A stretch of 64,000 bases of DNA from Clostridia bacterium (GTDB taxonomy: Bacteria > Bacillota > Clostridia > Oscillospirales > Acutalibacteraceae), in NCBI GenBank assembly GCA_017471765.1, contig JAFURT010000020.1, forward strand, positions 20,903 to 84,902, given 5' to 3'. Position 1 is the first letter of the stretch; each line of letters starts with the position of its first letter. The position numbers and the translations under genes were made by a program. Under the pieces are notes generated by a model. The model ran no database searches. It worked only from the letters and a program-made list of their open reading frames with translations, and was not told the origin of the DNA. Below are positions 40,225-49,400 of this stretch, in pieces.

Positions 40225-41049
40225 CTATCCCCTTCTCGCCGCTACCTGCCGGGGAATCCGCACCACATACTCGATGTAGTCCTCCTCGTCCCGGCGGTGG
40301 CTCTCGGCGGCGATGCCGCCCCGGCGCATAATATCCAGGGCATGGTTGACGGTGTTGAAAAACACCCGCACATCCCGCACCAACGGCTTAGCCGGTTTCC
40401 GCCGGGTGCGCCCCATCGGCTGTCCCGCTAACACCTCCTCCACCAACCGCTCTGTCTGTGCCACCGTCAGGCCCCCCTCGATTATCCGGTCAAGAGCCAG
40501 CCGCCGCTGTTCCCGGTTTTCCAGGCGGAGCAAGGCCCGGGCGTGCCTCTCCCCCAGACCGGCCGCCAACAGCCGGGCTCGCTCCTCCTCCGAGAGCCGC
40601 AACAGACGCAGTTTATTCGCCACCGCCGACTGGGAAAACCCCAGCTGCCGGGCGGCCTCGCACTGGGTCAGCTCATGGTCGGCCATCAACTGCCGGATGC
40701 CCTCGGCCACCTCAAAGCAGTTCATGTCCTCCCGCTGGAGATTCTCCACCAACGTCAGCACATGGCGGCGGCACGCCTCCACCGCCACCTCCACGCAGGG
40801 CACCTCCCGCAGCCCGGCAATCCGGGCGGCACGAAGCCGCCTCTCCCCGGCGATGAGCACCGGCTCCCCGGTCTCCATGGATACCGTCAGTGGCTGTAAG
40901 ATGCCGTTTTCGCTGATGCTCTGCGCCAGCTCCACCAGCTTGTCCAGCGGAAACTCCCGCCGGGGCTGGCTGGGGTTTGGCTTAATGTCCCCGGTGGGAA
41001 TCATCCACACCTCCCCCCGGTTTGGATAGGGGCATTTTTTCTTCCGCAT
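40225..41049 (-). CDS. noc: Noc-like ParB paralogue, nucleoid occlusion protein
   Basis: The 274-residue protein has the ParB domain (IPTGDIKPNPSQPRREFPLDKLVELAQSI, 17-46 in part; GERRLRAAR, 68-76; VENLQREDMNCFEVAEG, 101-117) and a helix-turn-helix at about 127-148. Firmicutes have both Spo0J (with ParA, here at 21832) and Noc, which lies next to rsmG/mnmG. That neighbourhood assigns this copy as Noc, which inhibits division over the nucleoid. The amino end is basic (MRKKK) but I do not see a clear membrane-targeting helix. A perfect parS site lies 20 bases upstream, which is unexpected for Noc since its own sites (NBS) differ by one base. Confidence 0.85.
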   Translation of the reverse strand: MRKKKCPYPNRGEVWMIPTGDIKPNPSQPRREFPLDKLVELAQSISENGILQPLTVSMETGEPVLIAGERRLRAARIAGLREVPCVEVAVEACRRHVLTLVENLQREDMNCFEVAEGIRQLMADHELTQCEAARQLGFSQSAVANKLRLLRLSEEERARLLAAGLGERHARALLRLENREQRRLALDRIIEGGLTVAQTERLVEEVLAGQPMGRTRRKPAKPLVRDVRVFFNTVNHALDIMRRGGIAAESHRRDEEDYIEYVVRIPRQVAARRG

Positions 41050-41068
41050 TGGTCATCCCTCCTACCTA

Positions 41069-41084
41069 TGTTTCACGTGAAACA
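41069..41084. promoter_or_regulatory. parS site 3 upstream of noc
   Basis: A third perfect TGTTTCACGTGAAACA lies just upstream of the ribosome binding site of noc. It may load ParB and may also allow autoregulation of noc. The gap 41085-41202 otherwise shows a weak hairpin only. Confidence 0.9.
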
Positions 41085-41202
41085 AAACAGCCCTCCCCTG
41101 CCGGTCGCCGCTTGCTCCACAAGCTAACGATACCACATCCGGCAGGAAAAGGCTGTCATTTTCGGTTGTCGGGAAAAGGGAGGTTATCCCCTCTGCCGCT
41201 GA

Positions 41203-41931
41203 TTACAGCGGGGCTTTGGCGATTTTGGCCGAAGGCCGGGGATACGCCGGCGGTGTGGGTCGCACCTTGTCGATGCGGAGCAGACGGCGCTCCATCGGCT
41301 CTATATCCGGCTCTGGCTGAGCCGGCAGAGTCAGCGTGATGGACGACACCACCTTGCCCCCCAGCAGAGACACCGCTTTATTCGCCGCCTCCTGCTCCCG
41401 GTCAGCGTCGGGGCCCTTGAGGGCGATAAACCGCCCTCCTTTTTTCACAAAAGGCAGGCAATACTCGCACAGGGTAGGCAGAGCCGCTACCGCACGGGCG
41501 GTGGCGACATCAAATTTCTCCCGGAGCTCCGGCTTGCGCCCTCCCTCCTCCGCACGGGCATGGATGAGGGTCACCGGCAACGCCAGCTCCTTGCACACCG
41601 CCTCCAGGAACACCAACCGCTTATTTAAGCTGTCCAGCAAGGTCAGCCGGCAATCCGGACGGTACAGCGCCAGCGGCACGCCGGGAAATCCGGCGCCTGT
41701 GCCTACGTCAATAAGGCTGAACGCCCCCTCCGGCAACAGCGGTGCCGCCGCCAGGCTGTCTGCAAAGTGCTTCACCGTCACCCCCACCGGGTCGGTGATG
41801 GCGGTGAGGTTCATTTTTTCGTTCCATTCCACCAACAGCCGGGCATAGGTGTCCAACCGGTCGGCCAGCAGGCTGTCGGCTTCTATTCCATACGGCGCAA
41901 CACAGCGCCACAGCAGGTCACGGTCTATCAT
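41203..41931 (-). CDS. rsmG: 16S rRNA (guanine-N7) methyltransferase G
   Basis: The 242-residue SAM-dependent methyltransferase modifies G527 of 16S rRNA. It shows [13 protein letters not shown] (36-48), HFADSL, and the SAM loop [17 protein letters not shown] (about 69-85), then [13 protein letters not shown]. The ATG at 41931 follows GGGGAGG and overlaps the mnmG stop by 14 bases, so the two are coupled. The long open frame before it belongs to mnmG in another frame. Confidence 0.94.
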   Translation of the reverse strand: MIDRDLLWRCVAPYGIEADSLLADRLDTYARLLVEWNEKMNLTAITDPVGVTVKHFADSLAAAPLLPEGAFSLIDVGTGAGFPGVPLALYRPDCRLTLLDSLNKRLVFLEAVCKELALPVTLIHARAEEGGRKPELREKFDVATARAVAALPTLCEYCLPFVKKGGRFIALKGPDADREQEAANKAVSLLGGKVVSSITLTLPAQPEPDIEPMERRLLRIDKVRPTPPAYPRPSAKIAKAPL

Positions 41932-43810
41932 GGTCAGTTCCTCCCCTCTGCTGGCTACTCCACACGATGAGCACCGACACATCCGCCGGGCTGACCCCGC
42001 TGATGCGGGACGCCTGCCCGATACTGCGGGGCCGCACCCGAGCCAGCTTTTCCTGTGCCTCTTTCCGGAGGCCATGTATGCTCTCATAGGGAGTATCCGC
42101 CGCCAGCAACCGGCCCTCCAGCCGTCGCATTTCCTCAATCTGTGCCTGTTCCCGCCGGATGTACCCCTCGTACTTGATCTCCACCTCCAGCTGTTCCGCG
42201 ACCAGCGGCTCCAGCATCGGTCTTGCCGGGTCAACCGAGGCCAGGTCGGCATAATGCACCTGAGGACGGCGGATAAGCTCCGCCAGCCGCACGCCGGTGC
42301 TGACCGGGGTGGTGTCCAGTGCCTCCAGCAGCGTGTTCAGCGCCGGGGTGGGGGACAGAATTGTCTCCTCCAGCCGCTTGCGCTCCGCTGTTTTAGCCGC
42401 CTGCCGGGCGGTGAACCGTTCCCAGCGGCTGTCCTCCACCAGACCCACCTCCCGGCCGATCGGGGTCAGGCGGCTGTCGGCGTTATCCTGCCGCAACACC
42501 AACCGATATTCACTGCGGCTGGTCATCATACGATACGGGTCGGCGCACCCCTTGGTGGTTAGGTCATCAATCAGCGTACCGATATAGCTGGACGCTCTGT
42601 CCAACAGCATGGGCGGCTTGCCCTGAAGTTTTAGCGCTGCATTCACACCGGCCACCAGTCCCTGCGCCGCCGCCTCCTCATAGCCGGAGGAGCCGTTGAA
42701 CTGCCCCGCCCCATACAGGCCGGGTATATCCAGAAATTCCAGCGTCATCCCCAGCTGGAGAGGGTCGATGCAGTCGTATTCGATGGCGTAGGCCGGGCGA
42801 AGCACCTTGACCCCTTCCAACCCGGGGATGGTGCGTAAAAATTTCAGCTGCACATCCACCGGCAGGCTGGAGCTGAGCCCCTGCAGGTACATCTCGTCGG
42901 TATTCTTGCCGCAAGGCTCGATAAACACCTGATGGCGCTCCTTATCCGCAAAGCGCACCACCTTATCCTCAAAGCTGGGGCAATACCGGGGGCCGATACC
43001 CTCGATTTTCCCCCCATACAGCGGAGAACGGTGGAGATTTTCCAAAATGACCCGCTTGGTCTCCTCTCCCGTCCAGGTGATGTGGCAGGGGAGCGTATTT
43101 TCCAGCGGCTGGGTGGTCTCAAAAGAGAAGGGAATCACCGGCTCCTCCCCCTCCTGCACCTCCAGGTCGGTAAAATCGATGCTGGAGCGCAGTACACGAG
43201 CAGGCGTCCCGGTCTTGAAGCGGCGCATAGACACCCCCAGCCCACGCAAACTCTCCGACAGCGCCGCCGCCGGGAACATCCCGTCGGGGCCGCCCTCGTA
43301 GGACACATCCCCCACAAAAATCTTACCCTTGAGGAATGTGCCGGTAGCCAGCACCACCGCCCGGGCGGTATATTGCTGTTCCAGCCGGGTGGTCAGCAGG
43401 AAGCGACCATCCTCCAGCCGGGTGATGTCCACCACCTCCCCCTGGCGCACGTCCAGATGGGGGGTGGTTTCCAATTTATTTTTCATATAGGCGGAGTACT
43501 CCCGGCGATCCACCTGCGCCCGGAGAGAGTGCACCGCCGGGCCCTTGCCCCGGTTGAGCATCCGGCTCTGCAGGAAGGTGGCATCCGCCGCCTTACCCAT
43601 CTCACCGCCCAGGGCATCAATCTCCCGGACAAGGTGCCCCTTGGCCGTACCGCCGATGGAGGGGTTACAGGGCATATTGCCAATCCAGTCCAGGTTGATG
43701 GTAAACACCGTGGTGGCACAGCCCAGCCGAGCCGACGCCAGACCGGCCTCGATGCCGGCATGGCCGGCGCCAATCACCGCTACGTCATATTCTGCTTCTA
43801 AAAAGGGCAT
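41918..43810 (-). CDS. mnmG: tRNA uridine-5-carboxymethylaminomethyl modification enzyme MnmG
   Basis: The 630-residue FAD enzyme, with MnmE, modifies wobble U34 of certain tRNAs. It has the FAD loop [12 protein letters not shown] (about 10-21), [22 protein letters not shown] (about 45-66), [11 protein letters not shown], and the carboxyl [25 protein letters not shown] region. AGGAGAGG stands before the ATG at 43810. It begins the mnmG-rsmG(-noc) group. mnmE is not in this window, whereas in Bacillus it directly precedes mnmG. Confidence 0.95.
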   Translation of the reverse strand: MPFLEAEYDVAVIGAGHAGIEAGLASARLGCATTVFTINLDWIGNMPCNPSIGGTAKGHLVREIDALGGEMGKAADATFLQSRMLNRGKGPAVHSLRAQVDRREYSAYMKNKLETTPHLDVRQGEVVDITRLEDGRFLLTTRLEQQYTARAVVLATGTFLKGKIFVGDVSYEGGPDGMFPAAALSESLRGLGVSMRRFKTGTPARVLRSSIDFTDLEVQEGEEPVIPFSFETTQPLENTLPCHITWTGEETKRVILENLHRSPLYGGKIEGIGPRYCPSFEDKVVRFADKERHQVFIEPCGKNTDEMYLQGLSSSLPVDVQLKFLRTIPGLEGVKVLRPAYAIEYDCIDPLQLGMTLEFLDIPGLYGAGQFNGSSGYEEAAAQGLVAGVNAALKLQGKPPMLLDRASSYIGTLIDDLTTKGCADPYRMMTSRSEYRLVLRQDNADSRLTPIGREVGLVEDSRWERFTARQAAKTAERKRLEETILSPTPALNTLLEALDTTPVSTGVRLAELIRRPQVHYADLASVDPARPMLEPLVAEQLEVEIKYEGYIRREQAQIEEMRRLEGRLLAADTPYESIHGLRKEAQEKLARVRPRSIGQASRISGVSPADVSVLIVWSSQQRGGTDHDRP

Positions 43811-43876
43811 AGTCACCTCTCCTGTTCTCTTCTCGGCAGGCATCCGAAATTGCTCAAATTGCTCTACCGAAAGCAT

Positions 43877-44241
43877 GCAAAAATCCGTGTTTTTTTCGAT
43901 TTGTTAGTAATTTAGGGGAAAATGTGCAGAATTTTGCGTGTTTTTCCCAAAGCGCAGGGTTTTCCACCGATTCTTCCACTTTTCCACCGTGTTTTTCCCC
44001 GGCGGCTGTGTAAAACTGGGAAATTTTCGGAAATTTCCCCCTATTCTCGGGAGAAGTTTTCACATTTTCAACTTTCTTTTCCACCGCAAAAAGTGGTAAA
44101 ACCTTGATAAATACAGGGTTTTCGCCACTTTTCGACCGAATGTTCTTTCCACAGCAGAGGGGAGAAAACCCCCTTCTTATCCGCTGTTTTTTTCTAACCG
44201 GCGCAGGGTGTATTTCCGCACTTGATTTTTTAAAATTCCGG
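43877..44241. other. AT-rich gap with several DnaA-box-like elements
   Basis: This non-coding gap upstream of mnmG has TTTTCCACC at 43960, 43980 and 44077, CTTTCCACA at 44145 and TTTTCACAT at 44057, all on the plus strand and each within one to three bases of the DnaA box consensus TTATCCACA. It also has many GGAAAA/TTTTCC tracts. It may bind DnaA as a titration or control locus. A promoter for mnmG should lie here too. Confidence 0.4.
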
Positions 44242-44934
44242 TCAGCAATGCTCCTCAATAAACCGGTCCATATCCTCATTATACACCTTTTCGGCCACGG
44301 CGCGGATGTAGGCATCCTTCATCTTAACCAGCTCGCCCACCGTCACGGTGGCCAGCGCCTCCTTGCCATGGGTGGCGGCGTAAATCTGTGCCATGCCCAG
44401 AATCATCTGATTGTGAAGCTGAATCAACTGCTTTCGCACCCGGGTTCCCTTCCACAGACTTTTATACACCGCCCACCGCAGGGAGAGGCCAAACAGCTCC
44501 CATAACAGAAAGGGGACGGAAAAATCCTCCACCAGCGCCAGCACAGTCAGCAGAATATGGGCGACTGTGTCCAGCCCATACCAAACCATGCCTAAAATCA
44601 GCCACCGACGCTGGTGCTCTTCCTTCTTTTGCGTACATATTCCCAACAGCCACAGCAGAAAATAGGGCAACAAAAGCCCTGCGGCGGCGGCAATGCCCCA
44701 CCACAGTTGCCCATGCTCCTGAAAGGTGACAAGCACATACCGGGGAGCGCTGGCCGCCGGCGCCAGATAATTGTTCCACTCAAGCAGTTCCAACAGGCTG
44801 TTAATCAGCGGCACCTTCAGCAGATAGTGTATCACCAGATTAGCTACCGAAAACAGCGTGATAAACAGCAAAGTATTCAGCGAACGGTCGTATTGTTTCA
44901 GTTGGTTGATGTGGGCTCTGGCCAGTTGTTCCAT
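44242..44934 (-). CDS. Hypothetical membrane protein
   Basis: The 230-residue protein has four hydrophobic segments (about 20-45, 75-98, 108-132, 136-155) between a polar amino end and a long helical, Met- and Lys-containing carboxyl region. I recognise no domain. It is transcribed in the same direction as the flanking genes, and a hairpin (CCCTTTCCG...CGGAAAGGG, 44970-44998) lies before it. AGGGGCACT is the probable ribosome binding site. A role near the origin cannot be inferred. Confidence 0.72.
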   Translation of the reverse strand: MEQLARAHINQLKQYDRSLNTLLFITLFSVANLVIHYLLKVPLINSLLELLEWNNYLAPAASAPRYVLVTFQEHGQLWWGIAAAAGLLLPYFLLWLLGICTQKKEEHQRRWLILGMVWYGLDTVAHILLTVLALVEDFSVPFLLWELFGLSLRWAVYKSLWKGTRVRKQLIQLHNQMILGMAQIYAATHGKEALATVTVGELVKMKDAYIRAVAEKVYNEDMDRFIEEHC

Positions 44935-45028
44935 AGTGCCCCTCCGTTTCTACGCATAAATCGAATTTACCCTTTCCGTGCGTGTCGCCCGGAAAGGGTA
45001 ATCCGCTACAAATAGCCTTTTTGAAGGA

Positions 45029-45640
45029 TTATTCCCGGTCGGCAGTCATATCCACCGGCTCGCCGTTAATGACCACCGTCTGCTGGGACGGATAGACAGG
45101 CTGTCCGTCCGCAGTATACCCAATCGGAGCAAAAGGATCTCCTTCTGCAACCACCGGCGGCACGGGAGGCTGCTTTTTCAGCTTATTCGCCGCCACCACG
45201 CCGGAAATGAGATAATACAGCACCCAAGCATGGCACAGGTAGTCCAGAATCAACTCTGCACTAAGCCCGATGACCAACAACAGCACACAGTCCAGAATGA
45301 ACAGCACCATGGCGGCGATTATCCAGCCGGGATTTTTCTTAGAGAGCAGCCAGCACAGGAAGTACAGAGCAATGGACAGTACCCCGATGACAATGCACAC
45401 CGGCATAAACTGGGGCAGCCCCGCCTCAGTGAAGCCGATCCCCAGCCCCAGCGCAAACTGGGGAAAAGAGGAGGAAAACAGAAAATAGGTGTCGGATTCC
45501 GCCAGCGCCAGAACGAAATTCACCACTGTCAAGATAACCATCAGCAGTAAGTTGCTCCGGGCACCATCGTATTTCACCTGCAGGGGATCCTTCTGCGGCT
45601 GGTTGGGCGCCTGGGGCGGTTGCTTATTAAACAATCCCAT
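45029..45640 (-). CDS. Hypothetical membrane protein with Pro-rich ends
   Basis: The 203-residue protein has a Gln/Pro-rich amino end (about 5-20), four hydrophobic segments (about 30-50, 65-80, 85-105, 112-150) and a Pro-rich carboxyl tail with GEPVDMTADRE. The ATG at 45640 is selected because AAGGGAG is eight bases upstream, rather than the GTG three codons earlier. It lies 31 bases after gyrA on the same strand, so it may be part of that transcript. No family assignment. Confidence 0.72.
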   Translation of the reverse strand: MGLFNKQPPQAPNQPQKDPLQVKYDGARSNLLLMVILTVVNFVLALAESDTYFLFSSSFPQFALGLGIGFTEAGLPQFMPVCIVIGVLSIALYFLCWLLSKKNPGWIIAAMVLFILDCVLLLVIGLSAELILDYLCHAWVLYYLISGVVAANKLKKQPPVPPVVAEGDPFAPIGYTADGQPVYPSQQTVVINGEPVDMTADRE

Positions 45641-45671
45641 CTTCAACACTCCCTTATATCACGTTTCCTTT

Positions 45672-48176
45672 TTATTCTTCCTCGCCCTCCGGCAGAGGCT
45701 CATCCTCCACCGGCTCGCTGGTATCCACCGTGGCGTTGACCTCGCCGGCATCGTGGGTGGCGGATTCGATGGACACGATGGTGGTGTCCCCCTCCATCCG
45801 CATGACACGTACGCCCTTGGAGACACGGCTGCACAGACGGATCTCCGCCATGTGCATACGGATGATAATACCACTGCTGGAGATCAGAATCAGATCTTCC
45901 TCCTCCGGCTGGACGGTGATGACGCCCACTACCTCGCCGTATTTCTCGGTGTGGTAGTTATTGAGGCCCTTACCGCCACGGGACTGGACGCGGTAATCGC
46001 TGAAGCGGCTCAGACGGCCGTAGCCGGTTTCGGTGACGGTGAGCAGCAGTTTATCCTCGTCCACCATCTCCATGCCTACCACCGTGTCGTCCTCTGCCAG
46101 GTTGAGCGCCTTCACGCCACGGGCGGTACGGCCGATAACACGGGCATCGTTTTCGTCAAACCGGATGGCCATACCCTTACGGGTGGCTACCAACAGCTGG
46201 CGGCTACCGTCGGTGGTAAGCACACGCACCAACTCATCGCCCTCATCCAGGTCAATGGCAATCAGGCCGCTCTTACGCACATTGGCGAAAGCATCCAGCC
46301 GGGTACGCTTGATAATACCCTGCCGGGTAATCATGCACAGGTACTGCCCCTCGGTCTGGTCCTCCAGCCGGATCATGGCGGAGATCTTCTCCTCCGGCTG
46401 TAAGGGAAGCAGGTTGACAATGTTCATACCCTTGGACAGACGGCTGCCCTCCGGGATTTCAAAGCACTTCAGCCGGTACACACGGCCCATGTTGGTGAAG
46501 AACATCACATAGTCGTGGCTGGAGCAGATGAACATCTGCTTGGTCACGTCCTCGTCCCGGGTGGTCATGCCGGTAATACCACGTCCGCCACGGTGCTGGG
46601 CAGAATAGCTGTCTACCGCCTGCCGCTTGATATAACCAAGCTCAGTCAGAGTGAGCACGCAGTCCTCTTCCGGAATCAGATCCTCGATATCCACCTCGCC
46701 GGACACAATGGAGATGGACGTGCGGCGCTCGTCGCCGTACTTGTCCCGCATCTTCATACATTCTTCCTTCACGATGGCACGGATCTTGTTCTCGTCTGCC
46801 AGGATGCCCTCGTACTCGGCAATCTTCATCATCAGAGCGCCCAGTTCGTCCTCAATCTTCTGCCGTTCCAGGCCGGACAACTGGCCGAGACGCATCTTCA
46901 CGATGGCGTCTGCCTGCACCTCGTCGAAGGAGAAGCGCTCCATCAAGCGCTCCTTGGCGGTGGCCTGATCCTTGGACTCCCGGATAATACGGATGACCTC
47001 GTCGATGAAGTCCACCGCTGTCTTCAGCGCCTCCACGATGTGGGCACGCTCCTTGGCTTTACGCAGATCGAAGATGGTGCGGCGGGTGATGACCTCCGCC
47101 TGGAACTTGATATACTGCTCCAGCATCTCCTTGAGGGTGAGAATACGGGGCACGCCGTCCACCAGCGCCAGCATGATAGCGCCAAAGGTGACCTGCATCT
47201 GCGTATAGGCGTACAGATGGTTGAGCACCACCTGGGGCACGGCATCCCGCTTCAGGTCGATGACCACCCGCATACCTTCCATGCTGGAGTGGTCAACCAC
47301 GTCGGCAATACCCTCGATGCGCTTCTCGTCCACCAGGTCGATGATGGACTTGACCAGGTTGGTCTTGTTCACCATATAGGGAATCTCGCTGATGACGATG
47401 CGGTTGCGGTTATGCTCTTCTTCAATCTCCGCCTTCGCCCGCACGGTGATGCGGCCACGGCCGGTGGCATAGGCGGCACGGATGCCCGCACGGCCCATGA
47501 TTACGCCGCCGGTGGGAAAATCGGGGCCCTTAATGAACTCCATAATTTCCGGCAGCTCCGCCTCGGGGTTGTCGATAAGCAGGCAGATGGCATCCACCAC
47601 CTCACACAGGTTGTGGGGCGGGATGTTGGTGGCCATACCCACGGCAATACCGGAAGAACCGTTCACCAGCAGGTTGGGGAACCGGGAGGGCAATACCACC
47701 GGCTCCTTGGTGGTGTCATCGAAGTTGGGGGTGAAATCCACCGTCTCTTTATCGATGTCCGCCAGCATATCCAGTGCCATCTTGCTCATTCTGGCCTCGG
47801 TATAACGGTAAGCAGCCGGGGGGTCACCGTCGATCGAACCGAAGTTACCGTGGCCGTCCACCAGGGGATAGCGCAGGGAGAAATCCTGGGCCATACGCAC
47901 CATGGCATCGTACACAGAGGCGTCGCCGTGGGGATGGTAGTGACCCAGCACGTCGCCCACGGTGGTGGCCGACTTGCGGTAGGCCTTATCGGGGGTCAGC
48001 CCGTCCTCATGCATGGTATACAGAATACGGCGGTGCACCGGCTTGAAGCCGTCACGCACATCCGGCAGGGCACGGGCCACCAGCACGGAAACGGAATATT
48101 CCAGAAACCGCTTGCGCATCTCCTTATCTAAATCTACTTCTATCAGCTTCGACATGGGTGTGGATTGCTCCTCCAT
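45672..48176 (-). CDS. gyrA: DNA gyrase subunit A
   Basis: The 834-residue subunit cuts and rejoins DNA during negative supercoiling. The core [25 protein letters not shown] and the catalytic Tyr in [14 protein letters not shown] are present. The carboxyl half has repeated beta-pinwheel blades, including the GyrA box-like QRRGGRG-related text [10 protein letters not shown]. The quinolone region reads [13 protein letters not shown], with Ala at the position of E. coli Ser83 and Asp at 87. The carboxyl tail is acidic. The start is uncertain: ATG at 48176 has AGGTG six bases upstream; GTG 9 bases earlier or an ATG 21 bases later are alternatives. Confidence 0.96.
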   Translation of the reverse strand: MEEQSTPMSKLIEVDLDKEMRKRFLEYSVSVLVARALPDVRDGFKPVHRRILYTMHEDGLTPDKAYRKSATTVGDVLGHYHPHGDASVYDAMVRMAQDFSLRYPLVDGHGNFGSIDGDPPAAYRYTEARMSKMALDMLADIDKETVDFTPNFDDTTKEPVVLPSRFPNLLVNGSSGIAVGMATNIPPHNLCEVVDAICLLIDNPEAELPEIMEFIKGPDFPTGGVIMGRAGIRAAYATGRGRITVRAKAEIEEEHNRNRIVISEIPYMVNKTNLVKSIIDLVDEKRIEGIADVVDHSSMEGMRVVIDLKRDAVPQVVLNHLYAYTQMQVTFGAIMLALVDGVPRILTLKEMLEQYIKFQAEVITRRTIFDLRKAKERAHIVEALKTAVDFIDEVIRIIRESKDQATAKERLMERFSFDEVQADAIVKMRLGQLSGLERQKIEDELGALMMKIAEYEGILADENKIRAIVKEECMKMRDKYGDERRTSISIVSGEVDIEDLIPEEDCVLTLTELGYIKRQAVDSYSAQHRGGRGITGMTTRDEDVTKQMFICSSHDYVMFFTNMGRVYRLKCFEIPEGSRLSKGMNIVNLLPLQPEEKISAMIRLEDQTEGQYLCMITRQGIIKRTRLDAFANVRKSGLIAIDLDEGDELVRVLTTDGSRQLLVATRKGMAIRFDENDARVIGRTARGVKALNLAEDDTVVGMEMVDEDKLLLTVTETGYGRLSRFSDYRVQSRGGKGLNNYHTEKYGEVVGVITVQPEEEDLILISSSGIIIRMHMAEIRLCSRVSKGVRVMRMEGDTTIVSIESATHDAGEVNATVDTSEPVEDEPLPEGEEE

Positions 48177-48233
48177 CCTGCTCACCTGACCTTTCTTTTC
48201 TATACTATCGGGAATATTTATCTGTTTTTATAC

Positions 48234-49385
48234 TTATTGTTTTGCATTTTCCCGGCATTTCCGGATAATTTCATCAAATTTTTGCAAATCAACGATAAAC
48301 CGCTTGGGGATAAACAGCAGTCCACCGCCCTTATATTCAATCTCCACCATGTCGTCCTTATCGTAAACATGGTCGATATCCTCCCAGAATACACCCACCT
48401 CGCCGGAGGCAGCGGTGCGGAAATACACCAGCTTTTCCGTAATCCGCAGGTGGACGGTCAAATCCTTGGTCTCCTGCAGGGGGACCATTTTTTTCATCCG
48501 GCTGAGGGGGGTCACCAGAAACAGCAGGGTCAGCACCGCCATACACACCAGAAAATACAAAATGCAGGGGATGATATTGCCACTGCCGTCCCAGCCCAGC
48601 ATATACGCACCCAGCAAACTGATGCCTGCCACCATGGGAGCCATCTTCCAAAACCGTTGGACAATTACCGGCTTGGTGACCCGGTAGCTCTCCTCCGGCG
48701 TGTAGACAATCATCTGCTCCCACAGGGTCTCCTCCTCCGGGCGCGCGGGGGGTGGGGTCACCGGCTGTCCCAGCGGCTGGAAGCGGCTGATAAACACCCG
48801 GTTGGTGGTGGGCAGCTTATCGGCGGCGGCTTTGACGACGGCGGTCATCTCCGGGGTCATGCACCGGGCGGGCAGTACCAGCGCCGGGCTCAGCCGGTTG
48901 AGAAACAGCAGCATATCCTGCCGTTCCACAAACAGGGTGTGCCCGTGCAGAGGAATCTTCGCCGTGGAAAAGGTGCCTACCTTTTCCACCCGGTCGGGGT
49001 ACACCGTCAGCAGGCCATACATCTTATCCGCATGCCTGGCCTGCCGATCATCGTAGGACTTTTCCGCCTTTTTCCGCAGGATTACCGGGATAATGCCGTA
49101 AGAAAGCAGGATAGGCAACAGCATAAAGACGGTGGCGACCAGCGAGGGAATATCGACCGTGCCATACTCCACAAAATCCCAGATAAGCAATCCGGCCATC
49201 GCCGCAAACAGGCACAGAGACAGAGGGATGATCGCCTTGCGCCGCCGCAGAACACCGATAATCCGCGCCTGTAACAGGGAAAAGGCCACAAATTCCTCCC
49301 GGGTGATGTTCACCGGCAGAGAGGGATAGCCCTCCGGCCGGGCGGCTTCGGTGGGCTGTTCCGGGGTGTAAAACTGTTCTTCCAT
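48234..49385 (-). CDS. Membrane protein with YcxB-like domain
   Basis: The 383-residue protein has four hydrophobic segments in two pairs (about 50-70, 78-100 and 250-268, 275-298). After each pair comes a soluble stretch of the YcxB-like type, the last being VYFRTAASGEVGVFWEDIDHVYDKDDMVEIEYKGGGLLFIPKRFI (in part, about 330-370). It looks like an internal duplication. It lies between gyrB and gyrA on the same strand, which is an unusual insertion into a conserved pair. Function unknown. Confidence 0.8.
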   Translation of the reverse strand: MEEQFYTPEQPTEAARPEGYPSLPVNITREEFVAFSLLQARIIGVLRRRKAIIPLSLCLFAAMAGLLIWDFVEYGTVDIPSLVATVFMLLPILLSYGIIPVILRKKAEKSYDDRQARHADKMYGLLTVYPDRVEKVGTFSTAKIPLHGHTLFVERQDMLLFLNRLSPALVLPARCMTPEMTAVVKAAADKLPTTNRVFISRFQPLGQPVTPPPARPEEETLWEQMIVYTPEESYRVTKPVIVQRFWKMAPMVAGISLLGAYMLGWDGSGNIIPCILYFLVCMAVLTLLFLVTPLSRMKKMVPLQETKDLTVHLRITEKLVYFRTAASGEVGVFWEDIDHVYDKDDMVEIEYKGGGLLFIPKRFIVDLQKFDEIIRKCRENAKQ

Positions 49386-49400
49386 AGGGTTGTCCTTCCG

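Noticed and set aside
46515-48131. Long plus-strand open frame of about 540 codons
   Set aside because: It is the shadow of gyrA, with no homology-like features and the composition of an antisense frame.
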